The notes below the pieces were generated by a model, which had not been told where the DNA came from, did not search any database, and saw nothing but the letters and a program-made list of their open reading frames with translations. From Blattamonas nauphoetae (Eukaryota > Preaxostyla > Oxymonadida), in contig JARBJD010000153.1 of the NCBI GenBank assembly GCA_033064195.1, forward strand, positions 107,279 to 171,278: 64,000 bases of DNA, read 5' to 3'. Shown in pieces: positions 1 through 10,327 of this stretch. The stretch's first letter is position 1. The number at the start of each line of letters is the position of its first letter. A program made the position numbers and the translations under genes.

Positions 1-895
1 AGCGCTGGAGGAGATCAAGCACACTCAGTCATTGCAAAAAACAAGAAATGCCCTCGATAAGCTGGAACAAACGAACGTTCTCATTAACATTGAAGAAGTT
101 CAATTGTCTTATATCAACCCAAACAAATGGTCCAGATTGGGAAATGCTGTAACGCGAGTGGGTGGTGATGGCAGGCGCAACTGTTTCCTCGAACCTAGAT
201 TGAATGAAGTATGCAAACATTTTTCTTTTATCACCTTTCAAATAGGGAATTTGGAGATTGTTTGTTTTACTTCTTCTCAGAGAACTATGTCATTCCTCAG
301 GAGTTTATATGTCATTCAACGAACAGGACATTTTCGTGTGTCATTCATGACTTCTGATTGTTTCCGTAGAACTCGGAATCATAACTGATTCTCCTTCGAA
401 GTACCCTGATGGACAATACATTGGTTCTGTTGGTAGTATGCTACAATCTCGCTTATTTTCGTGTTTCTCTCCTGCTCTTTGTCTGTTTTCGTAGATTCAG
501 TTGCGTTTTGCCCAGCCTTGTATGCTCACCCTTGAATTCAAAATTTTCCAGTACTCGCTTATATAAATCAAAAGAAAATGTAACCAAAAGTTATGGCCCA
601 AATCGAGTCAACTTTGGAACAGGATGTGTTGTCATTCTCGAAGTGGATCTCCGTCCACCAACAACAGCCCTTCGGATGTACGTTGACGGTGTTAGGTTGT
701 CAATTTGGTGCAAAAATATCCCCTCCGATGTTCAAATCGCTGTTTGTAGTAGTGTTTTCTGTGGACTATTCTTCTCATTTCTAGATATCCCTCTTGAATG
801 ACGGTGATGGATTCGAAATCCTCTCATTCCAACAGCTCAAGACCGCTCGACATCCTCTTGCTCAGTATGATGAAACTGTGGATTGGCTATCTTGA
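1..895 (+). CDS. SPRY (B30.2-like) domain protein, 3' part
   Basis: The gene runs in from the left edge, so the start is missing. The first exon reads as a charged helical stretch followed by the start of a SPRY domain (TRVGGDGRRNCFLEP). An exon near 369-470 gives GIITDSPSKYPDGQYIGSVG. An exon ending at 741 gives VILEVDLRPPTTALRMYVDG, the strand pair that usually carries an N-G-R/K turn in this family. The last exon, 785-895, ends with TVDWLS and TGA. An intron at 742-784 is clear (phase 0). The borders between about 209 and 368, and between 470 and 563, are not resolved. SPRY domains bind partner proteins; nothing here shows the partner. The same architecture recurs in the gene at 7,883-9,406, so the two may be members of one expanded family. 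Confidence 0.75.
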
Positions 896-1138
896 CTTGT
901 GTTCATAGCGACTTTTTCGTGTCCTGAAACAGGAAAATCACAGATCTTCACCCATCTCAGTCTTGAATGATTTCGGGAATCACATTGTCTTTTTTCCACA
1001 AATCTCGACTTGGGATGATAGGGACGTGGAATATTGTTCACAAATAATCAGTGAGTTTTGAGAACATGTTCAAAAATGAAGATCTTTGAAATGAAGAGCA
1101 ACAAGGCAAAATGAAGAAGAAAAAAGAATGATTGAGTG

Positions 1139-1816
1139 TTACACTGGCACCTGAGGAGGAGACAGTGGATTTTCCTCGAGTGGAGAATCAGTACATTCAT
1201 TCGCCATTCCGATTGGACAACTTTGCTTCGAATTGGAAGATTGAAGATGCCCGTCGAAGTAGCATCTCCTGCAAACGGCCTGATAAGATTCCATGCCTCC
1301 AATCAACTGTTGTTTTGATGAGAGAGCGATTCGTTTGGAGAACGATGCACTGTCACCACAGACGGAACAGACAGCTGTGAGTTTCACGACACTTTCAGCC
1401 ATTGGAATCAGATCTACAACATCGTTGAACCGCTTTCGTTGAAAGTCACCGTCGAGGGCTGAAATGATCACGATTCGACCAGCGTTGGCTTGAGTCTCGC
1501 AGAACTGGAGGAGATCTGGATAGAATTGACCCTCGTCAATTCCTATCACTTGAACGTCTTTCAAATGGTCTTCTGCTTCTGAAAGGCGGGAACAAGCAAT
1601 GGCTGGGCACATTTGGCGATCATGAGATGAAAGCTTGTCGAATGAATATCGAGTATCCAATTTAAATTTGATCACCAGACAAGAATGACGCGCTAGTCTG
1701 TGTCGGGTGATTCGTCTCATCAGCTCAGTCGTTTTGCCTGAGAACATCGGTCCGATTATTAATTCGATGCTTCCCTGAACGGGAGAATGATAAGCAGGTT
1801 GGGTAGATGAGTTCAT
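1139..1816 (-). CDS. TK1: Thymidine kinase (TK1 type)
   Basis: A single uninterrupted frame of 225 residues starts with MNSSTQPAY. It phosphorylates thymidine to dTMP with ATP in the cytosol, in pyrimidine salvage. The P-loop IIGPMFSGKTTELMRR lies at about residues 20-35. The Walker-B-like segment VQVIGIDEGQFYPDL follows near 90, with its catalytic Glu after Asp. The lasso/substrate segment SALDGDFQRKRF is near 120. Two zinc-binding CxxC pairs (AVCSVCG and CRRC) are in the C-terminal third, as in all TK1-type enzymes. Length is typical of the family. It is one of very few intron-free genes here, so recent acquisition or retroposition is possible, but base composition does not stand out. The stop is TAA. 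Confidence 0.95.
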   Translation of the reverse strand: MNSSTQPAYHSPVQGSIELIIGPMFSGKTTELMRRITRHRLARHSCLVIKFKLDTRYSFDKLSSHDRQMCPAIACSRLSEAEDHLKDVQVIGIDEGQFYPDLLQFCETQANAGRIVIISALDGDFQRKRFNDVVDLIPMAESVVKLTAVCSVCGDSASFSKRIALSSKQQLIGGMESYQAVCRRCYFDGHLQSSNSKQSCPIGMANECTDSPLEENPLSPPQVPV

Positions 1817-2291
1817 TGTGTTGGTAAGAGCCGTTAGTTTTGTGTGAAAGAGAAATACCGATCAGAAGAGGGTATGTAACGAGATAGGCATTTCTAGTAC
1901 GTTTATACCCTAAAACAGACCCATAGATTGAACAGAATCCCACAATTCATTTTATTCTGATCGCTTCGACAGAGTGTGGTCTCTCTCCAGAGGTGAAGTT
2001 GACTTCTTGTCGTTTTCTTACTCTTGTATGCGGATTTTTCGCAAACATTCATCCCAGAGAGGTCACAATCATCCACACTTCTGACTGGCAATTCTTTCAG
2101 TCATTTCTTATTTTATCGCGAGACAGAGATGTTCACATTGTCTTTAAAGACAAACAACACCAGTATTAGATGGAAAAAGAAGATTCAAAATGAAGACGAT
2201 AGTTTGTATGAGATCGATCCGCAATAAAAAAAAGAAAGAATGTGAACCATCGAAAAGAAATCTCTCTGAAGATGTGAAACTTCTAATGATG
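1817..2291. other. Intergenic, no gene seen
   Basis: This stretch separates the thymidine kinase start from the 3' end of the phosphoesterase gene, both on the minus strand. Short open frames exist on both strands but none shows a recognisable domain or a convincing splice pattern. It probably holds the thymidine kinase promoter and the phosphoesterase 3' UTR. Confidence 0.5.
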
Positions 2292-3740
2292 CTAAGATGA
2301 GGATGGTGAAACATCGAAGATGGTGATTTCACAAATGTAACTTGTTCTTTTTGAAGTGCCAGCAGTGCCTGTTCCTGGGCCGACATACATGAATGGCTGA
2401 TCATATGACAATATGGACGAGTTCTCCTTCTTGTTTTTCTCATCGAGTGTTGACAGCCAAACGTCTGGATTGTGGACGAGCCAAACAAGGGGACGCAGGA
2501 ACATCATCTGACCGGCGTGAGTATGGCCAGCCAAAAACATGTCCACATCCAACAAATGCATGACATCGCGCCAGACTCGCTTGTGGGGTCGGTGGTGAAG
2601 AAGAACAGTGTAGAGGGACGAAGCGTTTTGGGGATCTTTCGATTGGTATCCTTCCACTGCATGGTTGTCCTCCGGCGATGCTCCCTTCAGTTTCTTTGCT
2701 GAATCTACAAAGTATTCAGCTTCTCCATCTTCGATTCCGATTAGTTTAATTTGGGTTTGTTTTGATGGAATTTTCACAATTTGGGATTCGTTTGAGAGAA
2801 TTTTCACATTAGGACACTTTCCAAGAATGTTGTATAATTCCTCTCGTCCAGATCCAATATCATGATTTCCCTGAATGAGAGAGATACAGAAGAACAAAAT
2901 ATTGATCGAACAATGTGGACGATAATAAGAGAAAAGTGAATAACAATTCAAACAATACGCGGAAAAATCAGAGAATAAGTCCAAAAATGAGTGTAGAACG
3001 GAAATAATTCATACAGATACAAAGAAAACACCAGATGATGATTTGAGTTCATTCAACGGATAGAAGGCGTTCGTTGGGAGGAGTCGATCTGATCCTTCTT
3101 CAGGTTGGTTTGTAGTTACGATCTGCCGTGTATCAGTCAGGTCTCCAGTGATACACACCAGATCAGCGTTCAGCTTATTTACTTCTGCGACAATCTTCTT
3201 CAGTCTGCTTGGTAAGTGTGATCCGAGATGAATATCAGTTAAGTGGACAATTCTAAACGAGTCCTGAACACGTGGTGAGCTGAATATACGTCAATAAGAA
3301 GAACGGAGAAACCTGATTTTGAGGTTTCGTTTTCTCCGGATATTTCCCCGAATGTGGCCCACAATCTGATATACGACTACAACTGCCAATACTATGCTAG
3401 TTACTAGAACTTTGTGCGATCGTAAAGGTTTGATGGCTCCATAAAGGATTTCCATTAGTAATGTCAGGAAAAGTAGGTCAATCATGGAAAATAACAATAT
3501 TTCAGCTCCTCTAGAGATGTAATATATTGCGGTTGATGCAGAGAATTGCGAAATAGCAATGAATACAACACATATAGTGAGAACAAGGAGGGCGACTCCA
3601 GCGAACAAGCCCCAGAGCCAAGGGTGTTGTTTGACCTGTGCATCAAAGAGCCAGACAAGGTTTCGAAACAGTGGATAGCTCACGATACACAGCACGACAG
3701 GGACGATGCAGACCAGTAAGAGGATGCGAGATTTTTTCAT
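2292..3740 (-). CDS. Membrane-anchored calcineurin-like metallophosphoesterase
   Basis: Three exons (3740-3313, 3279-3015, 2870-2292) join in phase to 423 residues. Introns are 33 and 144 nt. The N-terminus (MKKSRILLLVCIVP) carries several hydrophobic segments: one near the start, two around 60-100, then RSHKVLVTSIVLAVVVVYQI. The catalytic domain then shows the family metal ligands in order: IVHLTDIHLGSH (DxH), LVCITGDLTD (GDxxD), FVSGNHD (GNHD), LLHHRPH and LAGHTHAGQ (GHxH). This matches the TMPPE/TMEM62/YaeI type, phosphodiesterases or phosphatases with a di-metal centre facing away from the membrane spans. The substrate cannot be told. The upstream reading frame is open further 5' but overlaps the 3' part of the RPEL gene, so the ATG at 3740 was chosen. 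Confidence 0.9.
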
Positions 3741-3966
3741 CTTGTGTGTTTTCAAAGGAGTAATTTTGATCTGACCCTTCGATGATTTTGGAAATCGTCC
3801 GAAGATAGAAAAGTGGTCCCGACTGAGTTCGAGGCAGATTTCATCCAAAATTGTGATGTTTCTCTGTGATTCGAGATTGAGACAGTCAAAACTCTCTTCA
3901 TTCTGATTTTGTGTGAAAAAAGAGTTTTGGTTTAACAAAGAACGAGAGAGATGATTTGAAGAGAAA

Positions 3967-4388
3967 TTAGTTTTGGACAGGACTTTTGTGGAGAATGCCT
4001 TCCTCGACAAGCTCTTGTTTGGCTGGTCTGCCTTCGAGTTCGTGCTTGAGCTTGTCTGAACAAAACTGAGAAGACAAGAGAAAGAAACCCTGCAAGAGAT
4101 GCATCTTAAGATCTTCAGCATTCGGTGCTTCGCATCCGCAGTCAGGATGGAGGATATCTTGATGGTGAGGAAGAACTATGAAGATAACTTTGGCACACTG
4201 TGTTTCATAAGTTCATCCTTTTCTGGGCGATGTTTGAGAAGATCGGAAAGTTCATGTTTGGCTTCATTGAGGTGGCGATTCTTCTCAAGGGGAGCTTCAT
4301 GGGTGCACTGAGATTTGTGTTGCTTTGATTCCTGGCAGCATTGGCCGTGTTGACCGTGTTGGGTGTGAGTGCAGTGTTGTTTGTTCAT
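3967..4388 (-). CDS. Small protein with two RPEL actin-binding motifs
   Basis: Three exons (4388-4199, 4157-4089, 4055-3967) give 115 residues; introns are 41 and 33 nt. The N-terminal 30 residues are rich in His, Cys and Gln (NKQHCTHTQHGQHGQCC). Two RPEL repeats follow: DLLKHRPEKDELMKHNIL at about 52-70, and KLKHELEGRPAKQELVEEG near 88-105. The first repeat is cut by the 41-nt intron and is only complete after splicing, which supports that intron. RPEL motifs bind monomeric actin (MRTF, Phactr families), so a role in actin sensing or sequestration is inferred. The protein is far shorter than the known animal RPEL proteins. The His/Cys-rich start could bind metal, but no standard zinc-finger spacing is present. 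Confidence 0.75.
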
Positions 4389-4652
4389 ATTGACAAGTTG
4401 ATGATGCAGGAATAACAGTTCGCAAGAGAATGACAATTCGGGAACAAAAGCATTCGTTACTTGAGTTTTTGATGGTTTCGATCGAATGTCAAGAAGAAAA
4501 GTGAAATAATTGTGTTTGAAATAATTCTTAAAAAGAAAGACTAGTGAAATGGAATCTAATATTCAGGAACTGTATGTGCATCGAAATATCTATCGTGAGT
4601 TTTGGCAGTGTTAAGCCCTGTAGAACGCTGGAGAGAGATAATGTATAATAAA

Positions 4653-5009
4653 TCATACTGTTGGGCCCGCAGGAAACTGTTTCACAAAAGTAGTTGGTTT
4701 TCCTTTATATCTATACAGCAAGGACAGGCATTGCGGATCAGTAAAAACAAACTTGATTGATTCGTGAAAATCACGTGGTTGGATGTATCCGTACTCGTTG
4801 TTAGATGTGGAGTACATTGGGTTTTCGGTTTTTGGAGGGAAATTTAGCGCATCTTCAAGAGGTCATGAGAGAGGAGAAGTGAGATTCACACCAGCGTCAA
4901 AAGACCTTTCACAGGGAACGGGTCGTTCTCCAACACTAATCACAGTCGTTTGGAGTCGAATAGATCGCTCATTGATTGACCTTTCACGAACTTCGAGATC
5001 GTCGTTCAT
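4653..5009 (-). CDS. Small PIERCE-like microtubule inner protein candidate
   Basis: Two exons (5009-4892 and 4852-4653) with a 39-nt intron give 105 residues starting MNDDLEVRERSINERS. The middle reads ENPMYSTSNNEYGYIQP. It resembles the N-x-x-Y-x-T-S-x-x-x-Y-G-x-x-x-P signature of small axonemal microtubule inner proteins such as PIERCE1. The rest (DFHESIKFVFTD..., ending FPAGPTV) has no known domain. If correct it would sit inside the A-tubule of flagellar doublets, which agrees with the other flagellar genes in the window. The assignment rests on one short motif, so the function is tentative; the coding call is better supported by the clean intron phase and open frame. Confidence 0.55.
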
Positions 5010-5179
5010 GATCAAACAGCGCCCATGAAATCGTCATTTCAGATCTCGTTCAGACAAACCCCAACGAATACCTTCTCAGACTTGATATTCCCCTGAATAT
5101 GGAATGTTAACAAAGTTGAAGAGGTTGGACTGATCAATCAACCATTTGTACTGAGTCAGAATCGATCAACCCTCATCTC

Positions 5180-6036
5180 ATGTTCACTCCTCAGTTTGTT
5201 CAACCAAACCTACAATCAGTTGGTGATTCAACCTTTCCCGTGACTTCAGTCTCCATATCTCCAGCCATCTCCATCCGACGATATCGTACACAACCCCAAC
5301 AAGTTTTATCAATCTTGGGTGATGAATCGGCTCTTGCACCAGTTGTTGCCAGTACTGAAATTGAACCTGGAGTATATGAAGGTGGTTTCACATGTTGGCA
5401 GGGAAGCGAAGCACTTTGCCGCTATTTAACGACACTTCGTCTCCTCTTTCTCTTCGATTCTTTTCAGCCATCGCTGGTAAGCGCGTGATCGAACTGGGAT
5501 GTGGCCATGCACTACCTGGTATTCAATGTTCCTTGATGGGCGCGTCAAAACTTGTTTTTCAGGACTTCAATGAGGAAGTTCTCAGGCATGTTTTCATGTC
5601 TTCTCATCCACTCAGACTTGCCACCATTCCCAACCTCGCTCTAAATGCACGGCCTGGGCAAAGCACTGCGTCTCTATTCGATGACGCTCTCTTCATTGCC
5701 TCGTCATGGGCTGACCTCCCTGCGTTTCTCCAGGCAAATGCGGATGTGCCTCATCTTTCTCAATATGATTATATTCTGGCTGCGGAGGTTGTATATCGTG
5801 AGTCCAACTTTGAATCTCTTGCACAATCCATTATTTCGCTTCTTTCCGTCTCGCCAGATGGACAAGCGCTAGTGTCTGGAAGAGTCACTTATTTTGGAGT
5901 AGGTGGTGGGACAGATGCATTTTCAGCGTTTATCAGTTCAAAGGTAGGAGGAAATGGAGAAAAAGTTTTATGCGAAGAAGTTAGTGTTTCAGAGAACTTG
6001 GATGAGAATATTCTCAAAATAACACTTCAACGTTGA
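5180..6036 (+). CDS. METTL18: METTL18/HPM1-type protein histidine methyltransferase
   Basis: Exons 5180-5438 and 5468-6036 (29-nt intron) give 275 residues. Family members methylate a histidine in ribosomal protein uL3 using S-adenosylmethionine. The N-terminal lead includes EPGVYEGGFTCWQGSEALCR, the conserved YEGG...W entry. The SAM site is KRVIELGCGHALPG, followed by LVFQDFNEEVLR (the acidic D that holds the SAM ribose) and IPNLALNA. YDYILAAEVVYRESN and RVTYFGVGGGTDAF are hallmarks of this subfamily. A possible extra 30-nt GC-AG intron (about 5587-5616) would join EEVLR to LATIPN. It is in frame either way, so it cannot be decided from sequence. The stop is TGA. Confidence 0.88.
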
Positions 6037-6146
6037 ATGAAGAATCTGATTTTTGCTGTTATTAGGATGATAAATCTTTTCTCGTAAAATGAATGATTTG
6101 ATCGGACCATACCATATTTCATTTACGGTTTCAGTCTGTGGTGTGA

Positions 6147-7722
6147 ATGTCGTCCGTGTACGCATCTGACCACAAAATCCCGGATGGTCTCAAAGAAATC
6201 TTGAAGGATTTTTCTCGGGAGGTCCTCAGGGATCAACCAGCGAACGTATTCATCACATTCAATCATCTCTTCTCTCTTGTTTGATAAAATCGCGTTCAGA
6301 TATATACGTATGGAGCAACTTACTTCGGAAAACTTCATGCAAAACAGAATGGATCACCTTATCAAGGAGTTGCCAATGAAATGCACCAATTATTCGTCGA
6401 GGAGGATTCTGATAGAACAGGATCACTTCCTTATGATTCATTCAAAAAAGTTGTGTATGATTCTCGTCTCGAACTGGATCCTCGCATTTCACAAATGATT
6501 ATGTTGTATGTGGACATCGACGATGAAGGCAAATTGAACTATGAAGCTTTTAGCGAAATCGCAGCAGATTCGATCGGAATTGCAATGGAAACACCCCCCA
6601 ATCCACATACCGAAGAGCCTCTCCGTATTCATATTCATGGATTTATGAAAGAAGAGCTGGAGGATGTTCTCAAACAAAAATTTGATGAACATCAAGTCGC
6701 AGAGACAGAAGAATATGACCGCGTGGCGTTCCGAAAATGTGTCCAGGATAGGGATCTTGGATTCACTCATCGGGAAATCAATCTATTGATGGGATATATG
6801 GAAGAGAAATATGCAGATGGACAAATCGACACAGAAGTCCTCGCTGGCGGATTAACCGAACTTCTGTTTGAAGCCTTTGAACAAAATCTTCTCTCACTGC
6901 CCATGGATAAGGAGAAAGTTCGAGATGAGCTGCTCAACATCTACACACAGATGGATGCTGAACAAACAGGCGAACTGATGGCTGTTGATATCTGGCAGGG
7001 TCTCCTGCAAGCTGAACTTGGCTTTACAACAACTCAATCGTATGCTATCATGGGATTGCTTGCAGATCTGACAAGCCCAGTTGAGTACGAAGGATTCACT
7101 GATTATGTCGCAAGCTGGGTGGCAAAATTCGAAAACGGAACGGAACTTGTATGTATTTTGGTTATAATGTTAATTTTTGTGTTGATCGTTATTGAAAGTG
7201 TTCCATCAACGATTTCTCACAACACTTTTGTCTCACTCAATTTCTCTTCTCTTCATTTTCTTTCATCATTGTGATCCTCAGCAAAATGCATCAGAGGTCA
7301 TCGCTGGCATGCGGCGAGAAGAATTGATGGAGAAATTCCTCGCTCTGTTCAGCAAATTCAACGAAGAGAATCCCAATTCTGCGTCCATCGAAACTCTCAC
7401 CCAGCTCATTGAACCACTTCACTTTTCACAACGTGAACTCTCAGCCATTCTATCTGTTGCTCTTCAACTTCTGACGGAAGAAGAGATGACAGATGAGACT
7501 ATTTACGAGATGGTCGCTTCCACAGCGTTTGATGTATGCTATACGCTCCAACGGTTAGCATTAGACACTGTTGCATCAGATGAAAACGAGGGAGAGGAAG
7601 AATATGGTGAAGAAGAAGGTGGAGAGGAGGAAGGCGGCGAGGAAGGGGGAGAAGAAATGGGGGAGGAAGGCGGTGAGGAGGAACAGGGAATTGAAGAGGA
7701 GGAGCAACCGGCGGAGGATTAA
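6147..7722 (+). CDS. RSP7-like radial spoke protein (RIIa plus EF-hand-like)
   Basis: Exons 6147-6245, 6300-7148 and 7282-7722 give 462 residues. The first exon plus the start of the second forms a classical RIIa dimerisation/docking domain: IPDGLKEILKDFSREVLRDQ, then ANIYTYGATYFGKL across the 54-nt intron. The body contains repeated helix-loop-helix units resembling degenerate EF-hands (for example VDIDDEGKLNYEAF and MDAEQTGELMAVDIW). The last 50 residues are almost all Glu and Gly, ending EEEEQPAED. Chlamydomonas RSP7 has the same RIIa plus EF-hand layout, so a place in the flagellar radial spoke is the best inference. Only some calcium-loop positions are kept, so calcium binding is uncertain. 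Confidence 0.8.
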
Positions 7723-7882
7723 TTCTAAATGATCATCACACTTTTTTTCATCTCAACTTTTAAGTTTATCTTCACGTTTTGTCCAGTCACGAATCGACGA
7801 AATGAACAGAATTGAGGAGCGATCCACAACCCAAAAAAGAAAAGTTGTGAGGTGGACATGCGTTGTACAGATTAATTTCACG

Positions 7883-9406
7883 TTAAGCTGGAGTGGGGCG
7901 ATTCCAATCGATTGGGATGTCGTCAGGTTTTGGTTTGGCGATGGGGGCAGACAAAGTATCTAAAAGCCACATATCCACCATTGATTCATTCCTGTACATG
8001 TATGACTGAATGTAATAGAAAAAAATGAGGTTAGCAAGGTGAAAAGAAGGATCTTGACAAAGTCAGAAAAACAAGGATAATGACGAAAGCATACGCAAAA
8101 TCTAATTGAAGGGGGAATGTTAACGCAGTAAACAGGCTGTTGGCGTCCGTTAAGGAAGAAGTGGAGAGTGCGTGGGTTGGAATCCATGTTGACCTGCATT
8201 CCTATCCGTTGTTGATGTTCGAAAATCTCATTTCCTTGGGTCCGCCCATTATGTTCAATAAATCCACTACCAGCGTATCCAATAGATTCTACGACGAGCA
8301 GAGAAAGTGAGAGACGAAAATGAGATTGATGAGAAAAATGACACAACGAGAAAACGGAGAAGGTCAGAACGGAGAAAGTGTAAATGGAAGATGTTGACAG
8401 ACTGGAACTCTGCCCTGGGAATTCGTCGAACGTATCGCTCGAATTGTCGATAATGCCGACGCGCTTCTGTCCCCACGTGTAGAACATGCATTCGCAGAAC
8501 CAGATGCCCTTGTTGATTGTTACCGATGGAATAAACATCACATGAGACTGATCCTTTGTAACACTTCCCTTACGTTCAAAGATGTGGCTATTTGCCGGGT
8601 TGGTTGAAACAAGCTTGAAGTCCTGTGGAATCCGCTGGGGAATTTCTCCATACAGTGTATAGGGGGAATCAAGTATGCCAACATCGGCGGTAGTTGATGG
8701 TTGTTCGCTTGGGGGAAGGACAATTTTGCTGTTGCTGTTTGCTGGTGTGACCACAAAAGTTGCAGTGGCATCTGGGATCAGGCCACGGCGCTTCCCTTTC
8801 CCTTTCTTTCCTTTTCCTTCCAACTGAGCCTGGATGTCAGGTGTCATGAGATACTGGTCATTCATTCCAGCGTACATTGGAACTTGACCTGCAAACATGA
8901 GCTGATTGCGTTGGAACATGAGTTCTCGTTCATAAAACTGCACTTCTTCCTTGGAGAAAAAGGAGAAGAGAAGCTCTGGTTTGGTAGGTGGTGAAATGAT
9001 GGAAATGATATCTGAGGCAAATTTCTGAAAGAGTAATGAATAAAAAGTAAGAAATATACCCGAACATGTTGAGAGTGTTGTGATGTCGCAGGAAAAGTGG
9101 TATATGACTGCAGTATCTTGAGAGCCTCTGTTTTGTCAAGTGTTTCGACTTTATTCGGATCTGATAGAATTGATCAGAAGAAATAAGGCAAACCAAGAGT
9201 TAGGACAGACATAATCTTCTGGAGACATTTGATGATATCTATCTCATTCGTGAGACCTTGAAGCGACGTAACAAGGGAGGAGAGTTCAATTGTCTGCAAA
9301 GGAGGATAAAACACCAGAAATATACAAAAACGAACGAACAAACAACTCCACCGATGTCTTTTGGGATTATTGATAACTCAGGAGGCCATGTAGATTCGGT
9401 GATCAT
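7883..9406 (-). CDS. Helical-repeat plus SPRY domain protein
   Basis: Six exons (9406-9347, 9293-9194, 9160-9060, 9024-8403, 8288-8095, 8005-7883) join in phase to 399 residues. The N-terminal third is helical (TIELSSLVTSLQGLTNEID; TEALKILQSYTTF). A basic linker GKGKKGKGKRRG follows. The SPRY domain spans roughly residues 180-380: GIWFCECMFYTWGQKRVGII, SIGYAGSGFIEHNGR, IGMQVNMDSNPRTLHFFLNG and QPVYCVNIP. The C-terminus ends IDWNRPTPA and TAA. SPRY proteins act as adaptors, but the partner is unknown. The ATG at 9406 was chosen because the frame upstream lacks ATG and would overlap the divergent gene that starts at 9447. Only 40 bp separate the two starts. Confidence 0.8.
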
Positions 9407-9446
9407 TTGATCAGCCCCACGATCACAAATTGGTGTCTCTTCAGAG
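9407..9446. promoter_or_regulatory. 40-bp bidirectional promoter candidate
   Basis: This gap lies between the divergent start codons of the SPRY gene (minus, 9406) and the membrane-protein gene (plus, 9447). Both promoters must overlap it or lie inside the neighbouring coding sequence. No core motif was recognised. Confidence 0.4.
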
Positions 9447-10116
9447 ATGATTTTATTCAATTTTATCCTCCTATTTGCGGAAGAATCACATTTTCCATTT
9501 GAAATTGTGGAATTGGAACATGATCAGATCACTTGTGGTCAACAAATCCGCATCTCATATGATTCATTCCTTTTCTACAAGCTATCAAATAGAAAGTCTG
9601 AGTATTTCTATGAATATCAAATATCTTGGCCAGATTGTGTTTGTACATCACTTTTTCTCGAATGTTTCCGATTCTTCTCCCAATCTCGCCATCAGTTTCC
9701 AGCCGACATTTTTATCACGTTTCTTGATACTCCCCATCTTTCAGAGGAGTTAGGTACAAACACTGAGGATAGAGTCGTGCAATCACCAGGAGATGTGTGA
9801 GTGATTTCTTCTGATTCATGATTAGTCACAATATGCTCTCCTGAGAGCTCGCCACAATGCAAACCAGGTTGGTGCTGAAGGAGCAAACTCAACAATCCCA
9901 TTTTGCATCGGTCTGACACTCTTTTGCATTGAATATCTCTCAGAAATCAGAGAACTACTCGGAAAGACAACAGTCCTCCCGCTCGCGATAAAGGTCGCAG
10001 TAATTATCGTGTTGTCTCTGATTTGTGTTGCAATCGCCATTTTTCGGCTTCTTTGCACCAAAGATGGTGTGAAGTTCATTTCACGCTATTTTTCGCAATC
10101 GACAAAAGCGAAGTGA
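9447..10116 (+). CDS. Type I membrane protein with signal peptide, unknown function
   Basis: Two exons (9447-9794 and 9826-10116) with a 31-nt intron give 212 residues. The start MILFNFILLFAEE is a plausible signal peptide. The ectodomain has beta-like segments (FEIVELEHDQITCGQQIRIS; ADIFITFLDTPHLSEELG). A single membrane span is in the second exon (LAIKVAVIIVLSLICVAIAI), followed by a basic tail ending SQSTKAK. No domain was recognised. Further small introns inside the first exon cannot be excluded because the stretch near 9,620-9,690 looks less protein-like. It diverges from the SPRY gene with a 40-bp gap. Confidence 0.6.
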
Positions 10117-10327
10117 TTTCTCACTCGCAATCACTCATCATTTCTGATAAATCTTGATTTTTTGCATTTCTACAATGCCCTTTGTATGTCCTTTCAGGGC
10201 AGCCGACAGTACTTATACCCACAAAAAAGAAATACGTCGATCCGTCATCCAAGAAAAAAATAATGCATCGTTCGTTCTCACCTCGACGAACACATCGCAG
10301 AAAGTGTGAACAACTCGCCTCCTTTCT

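Noticed and set aside
4783-5028. Plus-strand 81-codon frame
   Set aside because: It is antisense to the two-exon PIERCE-like gene, which splices in phase and carries a recognisable motif.
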